This document shows, one piece after another, positions 1 through 6,928 of a stretch of 9,770 bases of DNA. Within the stretch, counting starts at the first letter, position 1. Every line of letters begins with the position of its first letter. The position numbers and the translations under genes were made by a program. Source of the stretch: Bacteroidales bacterium UBA6366 (GTDB lineage: Bacteria > Bacteroidota > Bacteroidia > Bacteroidales > UBA932); the NCBI GenBank assembly GCA_002438845.1, contig DJRG01000032.1:6663-16432 (forward strand), in the 5' to 3' direction. The notes beneath the pieces were generated by a model. It worked only from the letters and a program-made list of their open reading frames with translations, made no database searches and had not been told where the DNA came from.

Positions 1-701
1 TCGTTATCGGCTGCGAAGTGAGCGACACCGCTCTTTGAGGCGTGAACGCTTGCCCCGCCGAGTTCCTCCTGCGAGACAACCTCACCGAGGACGCTCTTAA
101 CGACCGCCGGGCCTGTGAGGAACATGTAGGATGTGTTCTTGACCATCACCGTGAAGTCAGTGAGGGCAGGGGAGTAAACAGCTCCGCCGGCGCAAGGACC
201 GAATATTCCTGAAATCTGCGGAACAACTCCGGATGCGAGGATATTCCTTTCGAATATCTCTCCGTAACCCGCGAGTGCGTCGACTCCTTCCTGGATTCTC
301 GCTCCGCCAGAGTCGTTGAGGCAGATGAAAGGCGCTCCGTTGCGTGTCGCAAGATCCATCGCCTTGCAGATTTTCTCCGCCATTGTCTTTGAGAGAGAAC
401 CTCCCGACACGGTGAAATCCTGGGCGGCGACATAGACAAGGCGACCGTCTATTGTGCCCTGTCCGGTGACAACTCCGTCTCCGTCAAAGTGCTGCCTCTC
501 CATTCCGAAGTTCGTGCAGCGGTGACGGACAAACATATCGAATTCCTCGAAGCTTCCTTCGTCAAGCAGCAGTGCGAGACGTTCCCTCGCCGTCAACTTG
601 CCTTTCTCGTGCTGGGCGTCGATCCTTTTCTGACCTCCACCCATCCTGGCCGCGGCTCTCCGCTCGACCAGTTTCTTGATGTTATCCTGCTGGATGCTCA
701 T
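1..701 (-). CDS. mmdA: Acyl-CoA carboxylase carboxyltransferase (beta) subunit, N-terminal part
   Basis: Partial gene: 233 codons from the ATG at 701 run off the left edge, out of the roughly 510-520 residues usual for the family. The product carries the carboxyl-transferase fold of propionyl-CoA carboxylase beta and of methylmalonyl-CoA decarboxylase alpha, which moves CO2 between biotin and an acyl-CoA. Visible family hallmarks are KGKLTARERLALLLDEGSFE (residues 33-52), DFTVSGGSLS (95-104), the oxyanion/CoA motif NDSGGARIQEG (129-139) and GPCAGGAVYSPALTDF (168-183). In Bacteroidota these enzymes usually work in the succinate-propionate route with a biotin carrier protein and a membrane decarboxylase, whose genes would lie off the left edge. 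The fragment cannot separate mmdA from pccB, so the symbol is tentative while the family is very secure. A Bacteroides-type promoter sits just upstream, and no strong Shine-Dalgarno is visible. Confidence 0.93.
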   Translation of the reverse strand, partial: MSIQQDNIKKLVERRAAARMGGGQKRIDAQHEKGKLTARERLALLLDEGSFEEFDMFVRHRCTNFGMERQHFDGDGVVTGQGTIDGRLVYVAAQDFTVSGGSLSKTMAEKICKAMDLATRNGAPFICLNDSGGARIQEGVDALAGYGEIFERNILASGVVPQISGIFGPCAGGAVYSPALTDFTVMVKNTSYMFLTGPAVVKSVLGEVVSQEELGGASVHASKSGVAHFAADN

Positions 702-736
702 ACTTTTGTATATTAATCATATAATTTTCCAAATCA

Positions 737-767
737 CAAATTTATCAAGAATCCCGTTTCATTCAAA
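737..767 (-). promoter_or_regulatory. Bacteroides-type promoter for the carboxyltransferase gene
   Basis: On the minus strand, TTTG (764-767) lies 19 bases from TAAATTTG (737-744), matching the Bacteroidota primary sigma consensus TTTG-N19-21-TAnnTTTG exactly at the fixed positions. Transcription should start near 729-731, giving a leader of about 30 bases before the ATG at 701. The motif is seen directly; its activity is inferred. Confidence 0.72.
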
Positions 768-853
768 ATTCCTGCCCGCTAAATCGTAAATTTCCGTTAC
801 TTGTGGTAAAATGCGACTTTTTGAATATAATTGTATCTCTGATGTTTCCCACA

Positions 854-921
854 GCGCAAAGAAATTTTCCCATGGCAAATTTTTGTAACGTGAAAAATTT
901 GTCATGGAAAAATTTTTGCGC
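854..921. repeat. 68-base imperfect palindrome (possible REP/MITE-like element)
   Basis: The left arm 854-884 and right arm 893-921 are near-perfect reverse complements around an 8-base loop (885-892). The inner 15 bases of each arm (870-884 against 893-907) differ at a single position, a C/T change that keeps a G-U pair in one RNA strand. The outer part matches apart from one substitution and a 2-base gap, and both ends finish in GCGC. The arms are A/T-rich around a CATGG core. The element lies in the gap between the terminator of yebC and the promoter of the carboxyltransferase gene. No U-tract follows it on either strand, so it is not a standard terminator. Function and family are unknown. 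Confidence 0.75.
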
Positions 922-931
922 CCCCATAATT

Positions 932-968
932 AAAAAAAAGTCTGACTAAAAATTGCTTTCAGTCAGAC
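932..968 (-). terminator. Rho-independent terminator after yebC
   Basis: Read on the minus strand, GTCTGACT (961-968) pairs perfectly over 8 bases with AGTCAGAC (940-947) around a 13-base loop, then runs straight into eight T residues (932-939). It lies 23 bases beyond the yebC stop codon, so it most likely ends the TPR-yebC transcript. Confidence 0.85.
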
Positions 969-990
969 CCTAATATTCATTAATAATGAT

Positions 991-1743
991 TTACTCCGCC
1001 GGTTTCAGCGTGCTGTAAACATTGGTGACATCGTCATCGTCCTCAAGGAGTCCGGTGAGTTTGTCAAGAGTCTCACGCTGCTCCGGTGTGACATCCTTGA
1101 GATCCACGTTAGGGATTCTCTCGAAACCTCCGGAGATGAGCTCGTAGCCGTTGTCCTCAATGTATTTCTGGATAGCGCCGTAAGACTCGTACGCTCCGTA
1201 GATCACGACATCCTTGGTGATCTCTCCGTCCTTGTCCTCCTGCTCCTCAATGAACACCTCAGGGTCATCATCGCAATCGCAAAGGGCGAGCTGGAGCTCA
1301 TCGATGTCCATCCCTTCCTGATACTTGATGCGGAACACGCACTTGTGGTCGAACATGAAACTTACACTGCCGCTGGTGCCCAATGAACCTCCACATTTCG
1401 TGAAGTAACTTCTTACATTGGCAACTGTACGGGTGTTGTTGTCAGTAGCAGTCTCGACGAGGTAGGCGATTCCGTGAGGACCGTATCCCTCGAACACAAC
1501 CTCCTTGAAGTCGCCCTGGTTCTTCTCTAGGGCTCTCTTAATGGCCTTCTCGACGTTGTCCTTAGGCATGTTCTCGCTTCTGGCCTCGGCCATAAGAGCC
1601 CTAAGTCTGGAGTTGCCGACAACATCAGGGCCGCCCTGCTTTACGGCAATCGTGATTTCCTTTCCGATCTTGGTGAAGGTCTTGGCCATGTGGCCCCACC
1701 TCTTCAACTTTCTTTCCTTGCGGAATTCAAACGCTCTTCCCAT
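991..1743 (-). CDS. yebC: YebC/PmpR (TACO1) family protein
   Basis: The product has 250 residues, the usual full length. The start MGRAFEFRKERKLKRWGHMA is the Bacteroidota form of the YebC N-terminus and replaces the common MAGHSKW. The core features FTKIGKEI, GNSRLRALM, NMPKDNVEKAIKRA, EGYGPHGIAYLVE, TDNNTRTVANVRS and GGSLGTSGSVSFMF are all present, followed by an acidic ending (LEDDDDVTNVYSTL). Members of this family are cytoplasmic; some have been described as DNA-binding regulators and others as translation factors that help ribosomes through difficult peptide sequences. Which role applies here cannot be read from the sequence. The gene starts 5 bases after the TPR gene stop codon, which overlaps the likely ribosome binding site TAAGGAAT, so the two genes form an operon. 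A terminator follows. Confidence 0.96.
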   Translation of the reverse strand: MGRAFEFRKERKLKRWGHMAKTFTKIGKEITIAVKQGGPDVVGNSRLRALMAEARSENMPKDNVEKAIKRALEKNQGDFKEVVFEGYGPHGIAYLVETATDNNTRTVANVRSYFTKCGGSLGTSGSVSFMFDHKCVFRIKYQEGMDIDELQLALCDCDDDPEVFIEEQEDKDGEITKDVVIYGAYESYGAIQKYIEDNGYELISGGFERIPNVDLKDVTPEQRETLDKLTGLLEDDDDVTNVYSTLKPAE

Positions 1744-1748
1744 ATTCC

Positions 1749-2441
1749 TTACTTGGTCTGGTTCTCGATGCGGGTGATGTACTTGTCGATGTCGTAGCCT
1801 TCAACTGACTGAGGGTACTGATCCTTGATTTTTTTATAGAAAGTGAGAGCCTTGGCGTTGTCTCCGAGTTCCTCGCAGGTTACACCTGCCTTCAAAAGAT
1901 AGCCTGCGGCGAACATGTTGTCAGCGGCAGCGGCAGCCTTCTCGAAATAGCCTAAAGCCTCATTGTACTTCTCAAGACCGACATAAGCGTCCCCGATGCA
2001 GGCGGTGGCGCGAGCTGAAAGGATCGCATCCTTGCCGTTGTACTTCTTAAGGTAGTTTATTGCCTCCTGATAGTTTCCGAGATGGAGCTCGCAGACACCG
2101 GCGTAGAAATATACATCCTTGCCACCCTTTGCTCCGAAATCATCGATAATCTGTGAGAAACCAAGCACGTTGCCGTCGCCGTTGAGGGCAAGCTCAAACT
2201 CTCCGTTGCGGAAGTTGGCCTCCGCCTGGATCATCTGGGCGGCCGCCTCGTCGCTCTTAGGCTGCACATAGAACTTCTGGTAAGCTACCAGAACGGCAGC
2301 GATCACCACGAGGGCAATCAGAATGCCATAGATTGTCTTTTTGTTCTCACGGAAGAACTGGTCGGTCTTGGACACGGTCTCGATGACCTTCTCCTCACGC
2401 TCCTGCTCTTGCTCCTTTAAAATTGACTCTTGTTTTGCCAT
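1749..2441 (-). CDS. Membrane-anchored tetratricopeptide repeat protein
   Basis: A 230-residue protein is predicted with the start MAKQESILKEQ at 2441. The frame stays open further upstream, but that stretch crosses the promoter and codes for unlikely sequence, so the shorter start is preferred. A charged N-terminal segment (1-36) precedes one membrane helix (about 37-56, rich in I/L/V/A). The remaining outer domain holds TPR-like helical pairs at about 110-134 (YFYAGVCELHLGNYQEAINYL), 144-170 (ARATACIGDAYVGLEKYNEALGYF) and 180-211. The architecture resembles YfgM-type single-pass TPR proteins with the repeats in the periplasm, which suggests a protein-assembly role; this is inference. It is the first gene of an operon with yebC and is transcribed divergently from recF. 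Confidence 0.88.
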   Translation of the reverse strand: MAKQESILKEQEQEREEKVIETVSKTDQFFRENKKTIYGILIALVVIAAVLVAYQKFYVQPKSDEAAAQMIQAEANFRNGEFELALNGDGNVLGFSQIIDDFGAKGGKDVYFYAGVCELHLGNYQEAINYLKKYNGKDAILSARATACIGDAYVGLEKYNEALGYFEKAAAAADNMFAAGYLLKAGVTCEELGDNAKALTFYKKIKDQYPQSVEGYDIDKYITRIENQTK

Positions 2442-2478
2442 TTCTATAAAGTTTTTGTTATTATCGAATAATAGCCCA

Positions 2479-2510
2479 CAAAAATAGGAAAAAATGTTTA
2501 ATCCTGCAAT
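2479..2510 (-). promoter_or_regulatory. Promoter for the TPR-yebC operon
   Basis: On the minus strand, TATTTTTG (2479-2486) fits the -7 consensus TAnnTTTG. ATTG (2507-2510) lies 20 bases upstream and is a three-of-four match to the -33 TTTG. The predicted start of transcription is about 30 bases ahead of the ATG at 2441, which also supports choosing that start codon. Confidence 0.6.
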
Positions 2511-2546
2511 TATTGGAAGCCCTATCTCGTTTTCCATGAAAATGAC

Positions 2547-2554
2547 TATCTTTG
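2547..2554 (+). promoter_or_regulatory. Probable -7 element for recF
   Basis: TATCTTTG on the plus strand matches the Bacteroidota -7 consensus TAnnTTTG. No good TTTG is found at the expected distance upstream, so only half of the promoter is supported. Initiation would fall near 2561, leaving a leader of about 80 bases before the recF ATG. It lies about 60 bases from the opposed promoter of the TPR operon. Confidence 0.45.
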
Positions 2555-2641
2555 CCATTCGTGACACGAAAAAACATGTCGCCTCAATTAAAGATGGCGC
2601 AGGTTGTTTTTTTGATGGTCGCTGTTCAGAAAGAAGACAGG

Positions 2642-3739
2642 ATGCCGGCACTGAAGAAAATAGTCGTTCAGAATTTCAGGAACATAGCGTTTCAGGAATT
2701 GTCTTTCTCCCCAAACATCAATTGCATATCAGGCAATAACGGGGAGGGGAAGACAAATCTTATGGATGCGGTCTGGTACCTTTCGATGACAAAGAGTGCG
2801 TTCGCCTCGTCGGACAGGTTCAACTTCCGGCACGGCACGGACACATTCGCCGTCTCGGGGACATATTCAATGAATATGGGTCCGGACGCGCGGTTCTCGG
2901 TTCAGGTGGACTCCAAAGGCGAGAAGAAGGTGCGGAGGGACGACAAGGTATATTCGAAAATCTCTGGGCACATCGGGGTGCTTCCGATCGTGATGGTCTC
3001 TCCGTCAGACACTTCGCTCGTGAGCGAGAGCGGCGACGACAGACGTCGGTTCGTCAATTCGGTGCTGTCGCAGATGGACAGGGAATATCTCGCCTCGATG
3101 CAGCAGTACAACCGCCTCCTTTTCCAGCGCAACAAGATGCTCAAGGACGGCACCTTCGACGAGTCGCTTCTGGACGTGTTCGACGAAAGGATGAATGAAT
3201 ATGCCGGTGTGATCCATTGCAAGAGGGAAGTGTTTGTCAAGGATCTGCTTCCGTTGGTGGCTGAGCATTACGCCACGCTTTCGGGAGGACGTGAGACCGT
3301 GTCGATCGACTATAGGTCGGATTTGAGGAAAGGATCGCTGGCGGATCTGCTGAAGTCTTCCCGGGAGAAGGACAGGATATTCAAGTACACCACCGCGGGG
3401 ATTCAGAGGGATGATTTCCTCTTTGAGATGAACGGGTTTCCGATCCGGCGCTGCGGCTCGCAGGGGCAGCAGAAGTCGTTCTTGGTCTCGCTGAAGTTCG
3501 CCCAGTACGAGCTGATGAAACGTAGGTACGGATTTCCTCCGATGCTGCTTCTCGATGATGTGTTCGACAAGCTGGACATGAGCAGGATCTCGAATCTGCT
3601 GGGAATGGTCGCCGGCAGCGACTTTGGCCAGATATTCATAACTGACAGCAACAAGGTCCGGATGTCGGGTATTGTGGACGGTCTGACCGCAGACAGGGCT
3701 TATTTCGAGGCTGTGGGAGGGGAGTTCCGGGAGATTTGA
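2642..3739 (+). CDS. recF: DNA replication and repair protein RecF
   Basis: The 365-residue product has the typical RecF length. It is an SMC-like ATPase that binds gapped DNA with RecO and RecR and helps load RecA. Visible motifs are the opening IVVQNFRNI (7-15), Walker A GNNGEGKTN (31-39), the family stretch SPSDTSLVSESGDDRRRFVN (120-139), the ABC-type signature GSQGQQKS (272-279), Walker B MLLLDDVFDKLD (301-312) and the late segment IFITDS (331-336). Start: the frame is open upstream to a TTG at 2552, but the protein MPALKKIVVQNFRN beginning at 2642 aligns with RecF N-termini, whereas the upstream part overlaps the promoter. The DUF721 gene follows after 2 bases and is surely co-transcribed. 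Confidence 0.96.
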   Translation: MPALKKIVVQNFRNIAFQELSFSPNINCISGNNGEGKTNLMDAVWYLSMTKSAFASSDRFNFRHGTDTFAVSGTYSMNMGPDARFSVQVDSKGEKKVRRDDKVYSKISGHIGVLPIVMVSPSDTSLVSESGDDRRRFVNSVLSQMDREYLASMQQYNRLLFQRNKMLKDGTFDESLLDVFDERMNEYAGVIHCKREVFVKDLLPLVAEHYATLSGGRETVSIDYRSDLRKGSLADLLKSSREKDRIFKYTTAGIQRDDFLFEMNGFPIRRCGSQGQQKSFLVSLKFAQYELMKRRYGFPPMLLLDDVFDKLDMSRISNLLGMVAGSDFGQIFITDSNKVRMSGIVDGLTADRAYFEAVGGEFREI

Positions 3740-3741
3740 CG

Positions 3742-4086
3742 ATGGCTGAGTTCAAAAAGATCAAGGGTACGCCCCGCAAGGAGGCTTTGGGAATGGATCA
3801 ACTTATCCCGTTGTACATCAGGGCTCTGAAACTGAGCGCGGGACTCAACACGCAGCGGGTTTTCGCGGCTTGGGACGCAGTTTCGGGTGTGTCGGCCCAG
3901 ACGCTTCGGAAGTTCTACCGGGACGGGAAACTTTACGTCACGATGTCGTCCTCGATGCTTCGTAGCCATCTGGAGTTCCAGAAGCCGGCGTTGATCCAGG
4001 CGATGAACAGGTTTTTGGAGAAGGATGAGCTGTTTGTCAAGGACTACGACAAGGTGGGGTTTGTCAAGGAGTTGATTCTTAAATGA
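3742..4086 (+). CDS. DUF721 (DciA-like) protein
   Basis: A small protein of 114 residues. It has the DUF721 pattern: an N-terminal helix region (MDQLIPLYIRALKLSAGLN, 18-36), the conserved tryptophan segment VFAAWDAVSG (40-49, W44), and a beta/helix region with LYVTMSSSMLRSHLEFQK (64-81) and ALIQAMNRFL (83-92). DUF721 includes DciA, which loads the replicative helicase in bacteria that lack DnaC; in Bacteroidota a DUF721 gene is often found next to recF. The helicase role is inferred from the family. The ATG at 3742 is preferred to the in-frame TTG at 3736, which overlaps the recF stop; GGGAG (3729-3733) is a plausible ribosome binding site at proper spacing. Confidence 0.88.
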   Translation: MAEFKKIKGTPRKEALGMDQLIPLYIRALKLSAGLNTQRVFAAWDAVSGVSAQTLRKFYRDGKLYVTMSSSMLRSHLEFQKPALIQAMNRFLEKDELFVKDYDKVGFVKELILK

Positions 4087-4141
4087 ATATCTTTCTTTAA
4101 TATTTCAGGAGTTTTTTCTGTTTCTTAATCGGAAGAAGGTT

Positions 4142-5188
4142 ATGGGCAACAAGATCAGAATCATAATAGATCAGGCGATTCCGTTTATCGAAGGAGTTTT
4201 GGAACCGTATGCTGATGTCAGGTATATGGAAGGCCGCGCCATCTCTCACGAAGACGCCATGAACGCTGACGCGCTGATCATCAGGACCAGGACGAAGTGT
4301 GACGCCGCGTTGTTGGAGGGTACCCCGGTGAAGTTCATCGCCACGGCTACCATCGGCATGGATCACATCGACCTCCCGTATTGTAACGAGAAAGGCATCA
4401 TCGCCCGTAACTCCGCAGGATGCAATGCCGGAGGAGTGATGAACTATGTTTTCTCGGCCCTATATGGTGTCGCAGCCAGAAAGGCCATTCGCCTTGAAGG
4501 AGACAAACTGGGTATTATAGGTGTCGGCAATGTCGGCCGGCGTGTCGATTCCGTGGCTGGTTCCCTCGGATTCAAGGTGCTGAAGAATGATCCTCCCCGT
4601 ATGGCTGAGGAGGGAATGGAAGGTTTCTGCACGCTGGATTACCTTCTGGCCAACGCGGACATCGTGACCATGCATGTGCCTCTGAACGAGACGACAAGAG
4701 TGATGGCGAACGATGAGTTCTTCGCTATGATGAAGCCTGGGGCGATATTCATCAACGCTTCCAGGGGTGAGGTCATGGACGAGGCTGCCTTGAAGCGGGC
4801 TATTCCGAAGTTGGGACCTGTGATCATCGACACTTGGAACAATGAGCCGAACATTGACCGTGAGCTTCTGAATATGGTGGACATCGCCACGCCGCATATC
4901 GCCGGTTATTCGTACCAAGGCAAACAAAACGGCACGACGATGGCTGTCCGCGCCCTGGCCCGCTTCTTTGGCTTAGAGCCTCTGTACGATTTCTTCCCGA
5001 AGACCGAAATCATTGATCTTGAATCAATCCGTCTTGATTTGAAGGGCAAGTCCCAAGGTGAGGTGGCCTCCGTCCTCCAGTACAACTACCCGATCTTCAC
5101 CGACGATTTCATGTTCCGCATGGCTCCCGAGAATTTCGAGTCCCTCCGCTCCAACTACCAGTACCGCCGCGAGTTCTACATCTTCTGA
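4142..5188 (+). CDS. pdxB: Erythronate-4-phosphate dehydrogenase (PdxB)
   Basis: A 348-residue cytoplasmic enzyme of the D-isomer 2-hydroxyacid dehydrogenase superfamily that oxidises 4-phosphoerythronate, the second step of the DXP-dependent pyridoxal phosphate pathway. The N-terminal substrate domain contains DALIIRTRTKCDAALLEG (43-60) and the PdxB-typical FIATATIGMDHID (65-77). The nucleotide-binding motif is GVGNVG (127-132), followed by KNDPPR (148-153). The catalytic triad is complete: R208 in NASRGE, E235 in NNEPNID and H252 in TPHIAGYS. The last 60-70 residues (from about 282) correspond to the PdxB dimerisation domain, somewhat shorter than in E. coli. The spacer after the DUF721 gene is 55 bases, with a good ribosome binding site GGAAGAAGG just before the ATG. 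It may be read through from recF; no convincing promoter of its own is seen (TATCTTTC at 4089-4096 is a one-mismatch -7). Confidence 0.95.
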   Translation: MGNKIRIIIDQAIPFIEGVLEPYADVRYMEGRAISHEDAMNADALIIRTRTKCDAALLEGTPVKFIATATIGMDHIDLPYCNEKGIIARNSAGCNAGGVMNYVFSALYGVAARKAIRLEGDKLGIIGVGNVGRRVDSVAGSLGFKVLKNDPPRMAEEGMEGFCTLDYLLANADIVTMHVPLNETTRVMANDEFFAMMKPGAIFINASRGEVMDEAALKRAIPKLGPVIIDTWNNEPNIDRELLNMVDIATPHIAGYSYQGKQNGTTMAVRALARFFGLEPLYDFFPKTEIIDLESIRLDLKGKSQGEVASVLQYNYPIFTDDFMFRMAPENFESLRSNYQYRREFYIF

Positions 5189-5212
5189 TTGCCACTTTGG
5201 CGGCTCTTCGCC

Positions 5213-5296
5213 GGTAGGTGAGCCTGCCGAACCAACTGCCGCTTCGGCAGGCTCAGTGACCGGACTATTGTGGTCGCTGAGCTTGTCTAAGCGACG
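5213..5296. repeat. Cluster of three REP-like palindromic repeats in alternating orientation
   Basis: Three copies of a unit of about 22-25 bases alternate in direction: 5213-5233 (reverse, degenerate), 5241-5262 (forward) and 5272-5296 (reverse). A fourth copy lies at 9047-9071 and shares 21 identical bases with the second (5242-5262 and 9051-9071). The first two form a 13-base perfect stem, TGAGCCTGCCGAA (5219-5231) with its complement at 5243-5255. The third is itself a hairpin, GTCGCT-N11-AGCGAC (5273-5295). The cluster fills the gap between converging pdxB and the GIN gene, a classic place for REP/BIME elements. No U-tract follows either strand, so it is not a standard terminator, although the GC-rich stems could hinder transcription or protect RNA ends. 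Confidence 0.8.
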
Positions 5297-5325
5297 TTAT
5301 CTTTGTGCTTGAAAGGAATGGAAAA

Positions 5326-6072
5326 CTAGTACTTGATGGAGCCGATGCCGGCGCGGTCGGAGCGGACGTTGTCGGCTTTCAGGGACTCGGCGTCGATGAC
5401 GCCTACACCGTTGAGTTTGTAGGTGGCGCTGCCGGTCTTGCCGCCGAGAGTGATCTTACCTGCGCCACGGATGATGGCGGTGGCAGTCTTGGAATCGATT
5501 CCCTGAACCTCCACCTTGCCGGCGCCGTTCATCTCGACGCTGAGATCTTTGGCTTTGACCCCGTCCAGATCAACCTTGCCGGCTCCTGAGGTCATTATCT
5601 CAATCAAGTTCTTGGCGGACAAATCCTTGATCTCCACGCTTCCGGCTCCTGATGACCGAATCTTAAATGATTCAGTCTTGATGCCGTTACCGCAGGTGAA
5701 ACTTCCGGAGCCTGACAACTCCACGTATGTTAAATGCTTGGTGCGGACATTGACTTCAATCGGAGGAAGTGTGTAGCTCTTGCCTTCCTTAAGGTTAAGC
5801 TTCAGAACGAGCATGCCATCATCGTTCTTTACTTCAAGGCATTCGAACACCTTGTCTTTAGCCCTTACCGAAACTTCTGTGTTCCCGGAAGTCTGCTCGT
5901 AGATGATGCGGAACAATCCGTTGGCGTCAACAGATGTGACGGAGCCTACATCGAAGGTCTTGGTCTTGTACTCGTCATCATCACTGCCGGCTCTTGCATT
6001 CAGAGCGACCGCTGTTGTCAGGCCGAGAAGTGCCACGGCCACAATGTGGAATAATGTCTTTCGCATATTCAT
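5326..6072 (-). CDS. Exported GIN-domain (DUF2807) protein
   Basis: A 248-residue protein with an N-terminal signal peptide: basic MNMRKT, a hydrophobic stretch to about residue 24, and a likely signal peptidase I site after A26-R27-A28. There is no lipobox, so it is probably periplasmic or surface released. The mature part is a putative autotransporter-adhesin head GIN domain (DUF2807), predicted to form a beta-helix. Glycine motifs return every 19-21 residues: GSGS 121, GAGS 142, GAGK 163, GAGK 183, GAGK 203, GVGV 222 and GIGS 242, ending IKY. It follows the lipoprotein paralogue after 41 bases and is the last gene of the ABC/GntR/GIN operon. The start could also be the second ATG at 6066. 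The biochemical function of the family is not established; the family call is secure, the structure is inference. Confidence 0.88.
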   Translation of the reverse strand: MNMRKTLFHIVAVALLGLTTAVALNARAGSDDDEYKTKTFDVGSVTSVDANGLFRIIYEQTSGNTEVSVRAKDKVFECLEVKNDDGMLVLKLNLKEGKSYTLPPIEVNVRTKHLTYVELSGSGSFTCGNGIKTESFKIRSSGAGSVEIKDLSAKNLIEIMTSGAGKVDLDGVKAKDLSVEMNGAGKVEVQGIDSKTATAIIRGAGKITLGGKTGSATYKLNGVGVIDAESLKADNVRSDRAGIGSIKY

Positions 6073-6113
6073 TGAGATTATTATTCTACTGATTCCCTGT
6101 TGATGATAAGGTC

Positions 6114-6893
6114 TCAGCTTCCTTTCCCTTCAGTCTCTACATGCTTGGCTTTCAGTTCGCTGGCATCAATGTCACCGGAACCTGCCTTGTTGATTGTGAC
6201 AAAGTTGGCCTTTCCGGAAAGAGTCGCGTCTCCCGAACCTTTAGACGTTACAGATAGCGTGCCGACATTCAAGCCGCTGAACTCTCCGTCTCCGGAACCT
6301 TTTTTGTTGATGACCATCTCTCCGGCGGTGATGTGTTTGAACTCAAGGTCGCCGCTTCCGGTCCCTTGGACAGTCAGCTTTCCTGAAAGCTCAAGATTGA
6401 ACGCCTTGATGTCTCCTGATCCGGCAGTCTCTATTCTCAGAGAGTCCCCAGCGTATTCGGAGATCCGTATGTTACCACTGCCTTTGTTGGTGATGCCACT
6501 GACTGACGGAGCGTAGACACGTACTTGTGTCATCCCTTGGATTTCAGAATTATACTTGCCGTTGTGTATCCTAAGCACACCATTATCATTTGTGGTGTGG
6601 ATCGAGTCAATGAGATAGTCATAGGCTATGACCTCGACCTTGAACTCCTCCTCTGTCTGGACAAACATCATGTCATTGAGCAGGATGTCGATGTCTATCG
6701 AATTGAACTCCCCGACATTGCGGGTGACCGTGTCGATCTTCCCTCCGCGGTCGGAAACCCTGTATCGCAGGTCGTATTTGAACTGTTTTTTCGCGTCATC
6801 ACTGAGTCTGAAGTAGCAGGATGACAAACCTGCCGCCATAAGGACCAGCGCCGTGGCGGTCAGGATATTCTTAAATATTCTCATAATATTCAT
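6114..6893 (-). CDS. GIN-domain (DUF2807) lipoprotein, possibly cut short by a TGA
   Basis: A 259-residue predicted lipoprotein: basic MNIMRIFKN, a hydrophobic core, then a lipobox LSSC with the lipidated cysteine at residue 26. The mature domain is DUF2807, with glycine motifs about every 20 residues: GSGN 138 and GSGD at 158, 179, 199, 219 and 238. The seventh motif starts GKGS (256) and is ended by TGA exactly where the next glycine codon (GGA) would be expected. The same frame continues as DLIINRESVE to a TAA at 6081-6083, so read-through would restore GSGD and add ten residues after the TGA codon. The paralogue downstream has a complete seventh motif. The protein probably sits on the outer membrane or cell surface, and its binding partner is unknown. 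An alternative start is the ATG at 6884. The gene is 35 bases after the GntR gene. Confidence 0.88.
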   Translation of the reverse strand: MNIMRIFKNILTATALVLMAAGLSSCYFRLSDDAKKQFKYDLRYRVSDRGGKIDTVTRNVGEFNSIDIDILLNDMMFVQTEEEFKVEVIAYDYLIDSIHTTNDNGVLRIHNGKYNSEIQGMTQVRVYAPSVSGITNKGSGNIRISEYAGDSLRIETAGSGDIKAFNLELSGKLTVQGTGSGDLEFKHITAGEMVINKKGSGDGEFSGLNVGTLSVTSKGSGDATLSGKANFVTINKAGSGDIDASELKAKHVETEGKGS

Positions 6894-6928
6894 AAATCAG
6901 TCGTTTCGTTGGTAACCTAAAATATTCT

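Noticed and set aside
854..921. Palindrome as a CRISPR array or attachment site
   Set aside because: There is a single inverted unit with no direct repeats or spacers, and no integrase or cas gene is in the window.
2552..2641. Longer recF start at an in-frame TTG
   Set aside because: It overlaps the -7 promoter element, and the added residues do not resemble the RecF N-terminus, which begins at 2642.
2442..2651. Longer N-terminus of the TPR protein, 70 extra residues
   Set aside because: The extension covers its own promoter and overlaps the divergent recF leader and start; MAKQ at 2441 gives a normal charged tail before the membrane helix.
3005..3654. Open frames on the minus strand inside recF
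   Set aside because: Shadows of the well-supported recF reading frame; no start signals or family features.
5219..5255. 13-base perfect stem after pdxB as a rho-independent terminator
   Set aside because: No U-tract follows on either strand, and the stem arms are copies of the dispersed repeat.
5298..5305. TATCTTTG on the plus strand, a perfect -7 promoter match antisense to the last GIN gene
   Set aside because: No -33 TTTG at proper distance and no plus-strand gene downstream; it could drive an antisense RNA, but nothing else supports that.
6114..6116. TGA recoded as an amino acid in this genome
   Set aside because: Several other genes here end properly at TGA, so a local mutation or truncation is far more likely.
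5305..6516. Long open frames on the plus strand opposite the two GIN genes
   Set aside because: They arise from the regular glycine/serine codon pattern of the minus-strand genes; the plus-strand translations have no recognisable domain.
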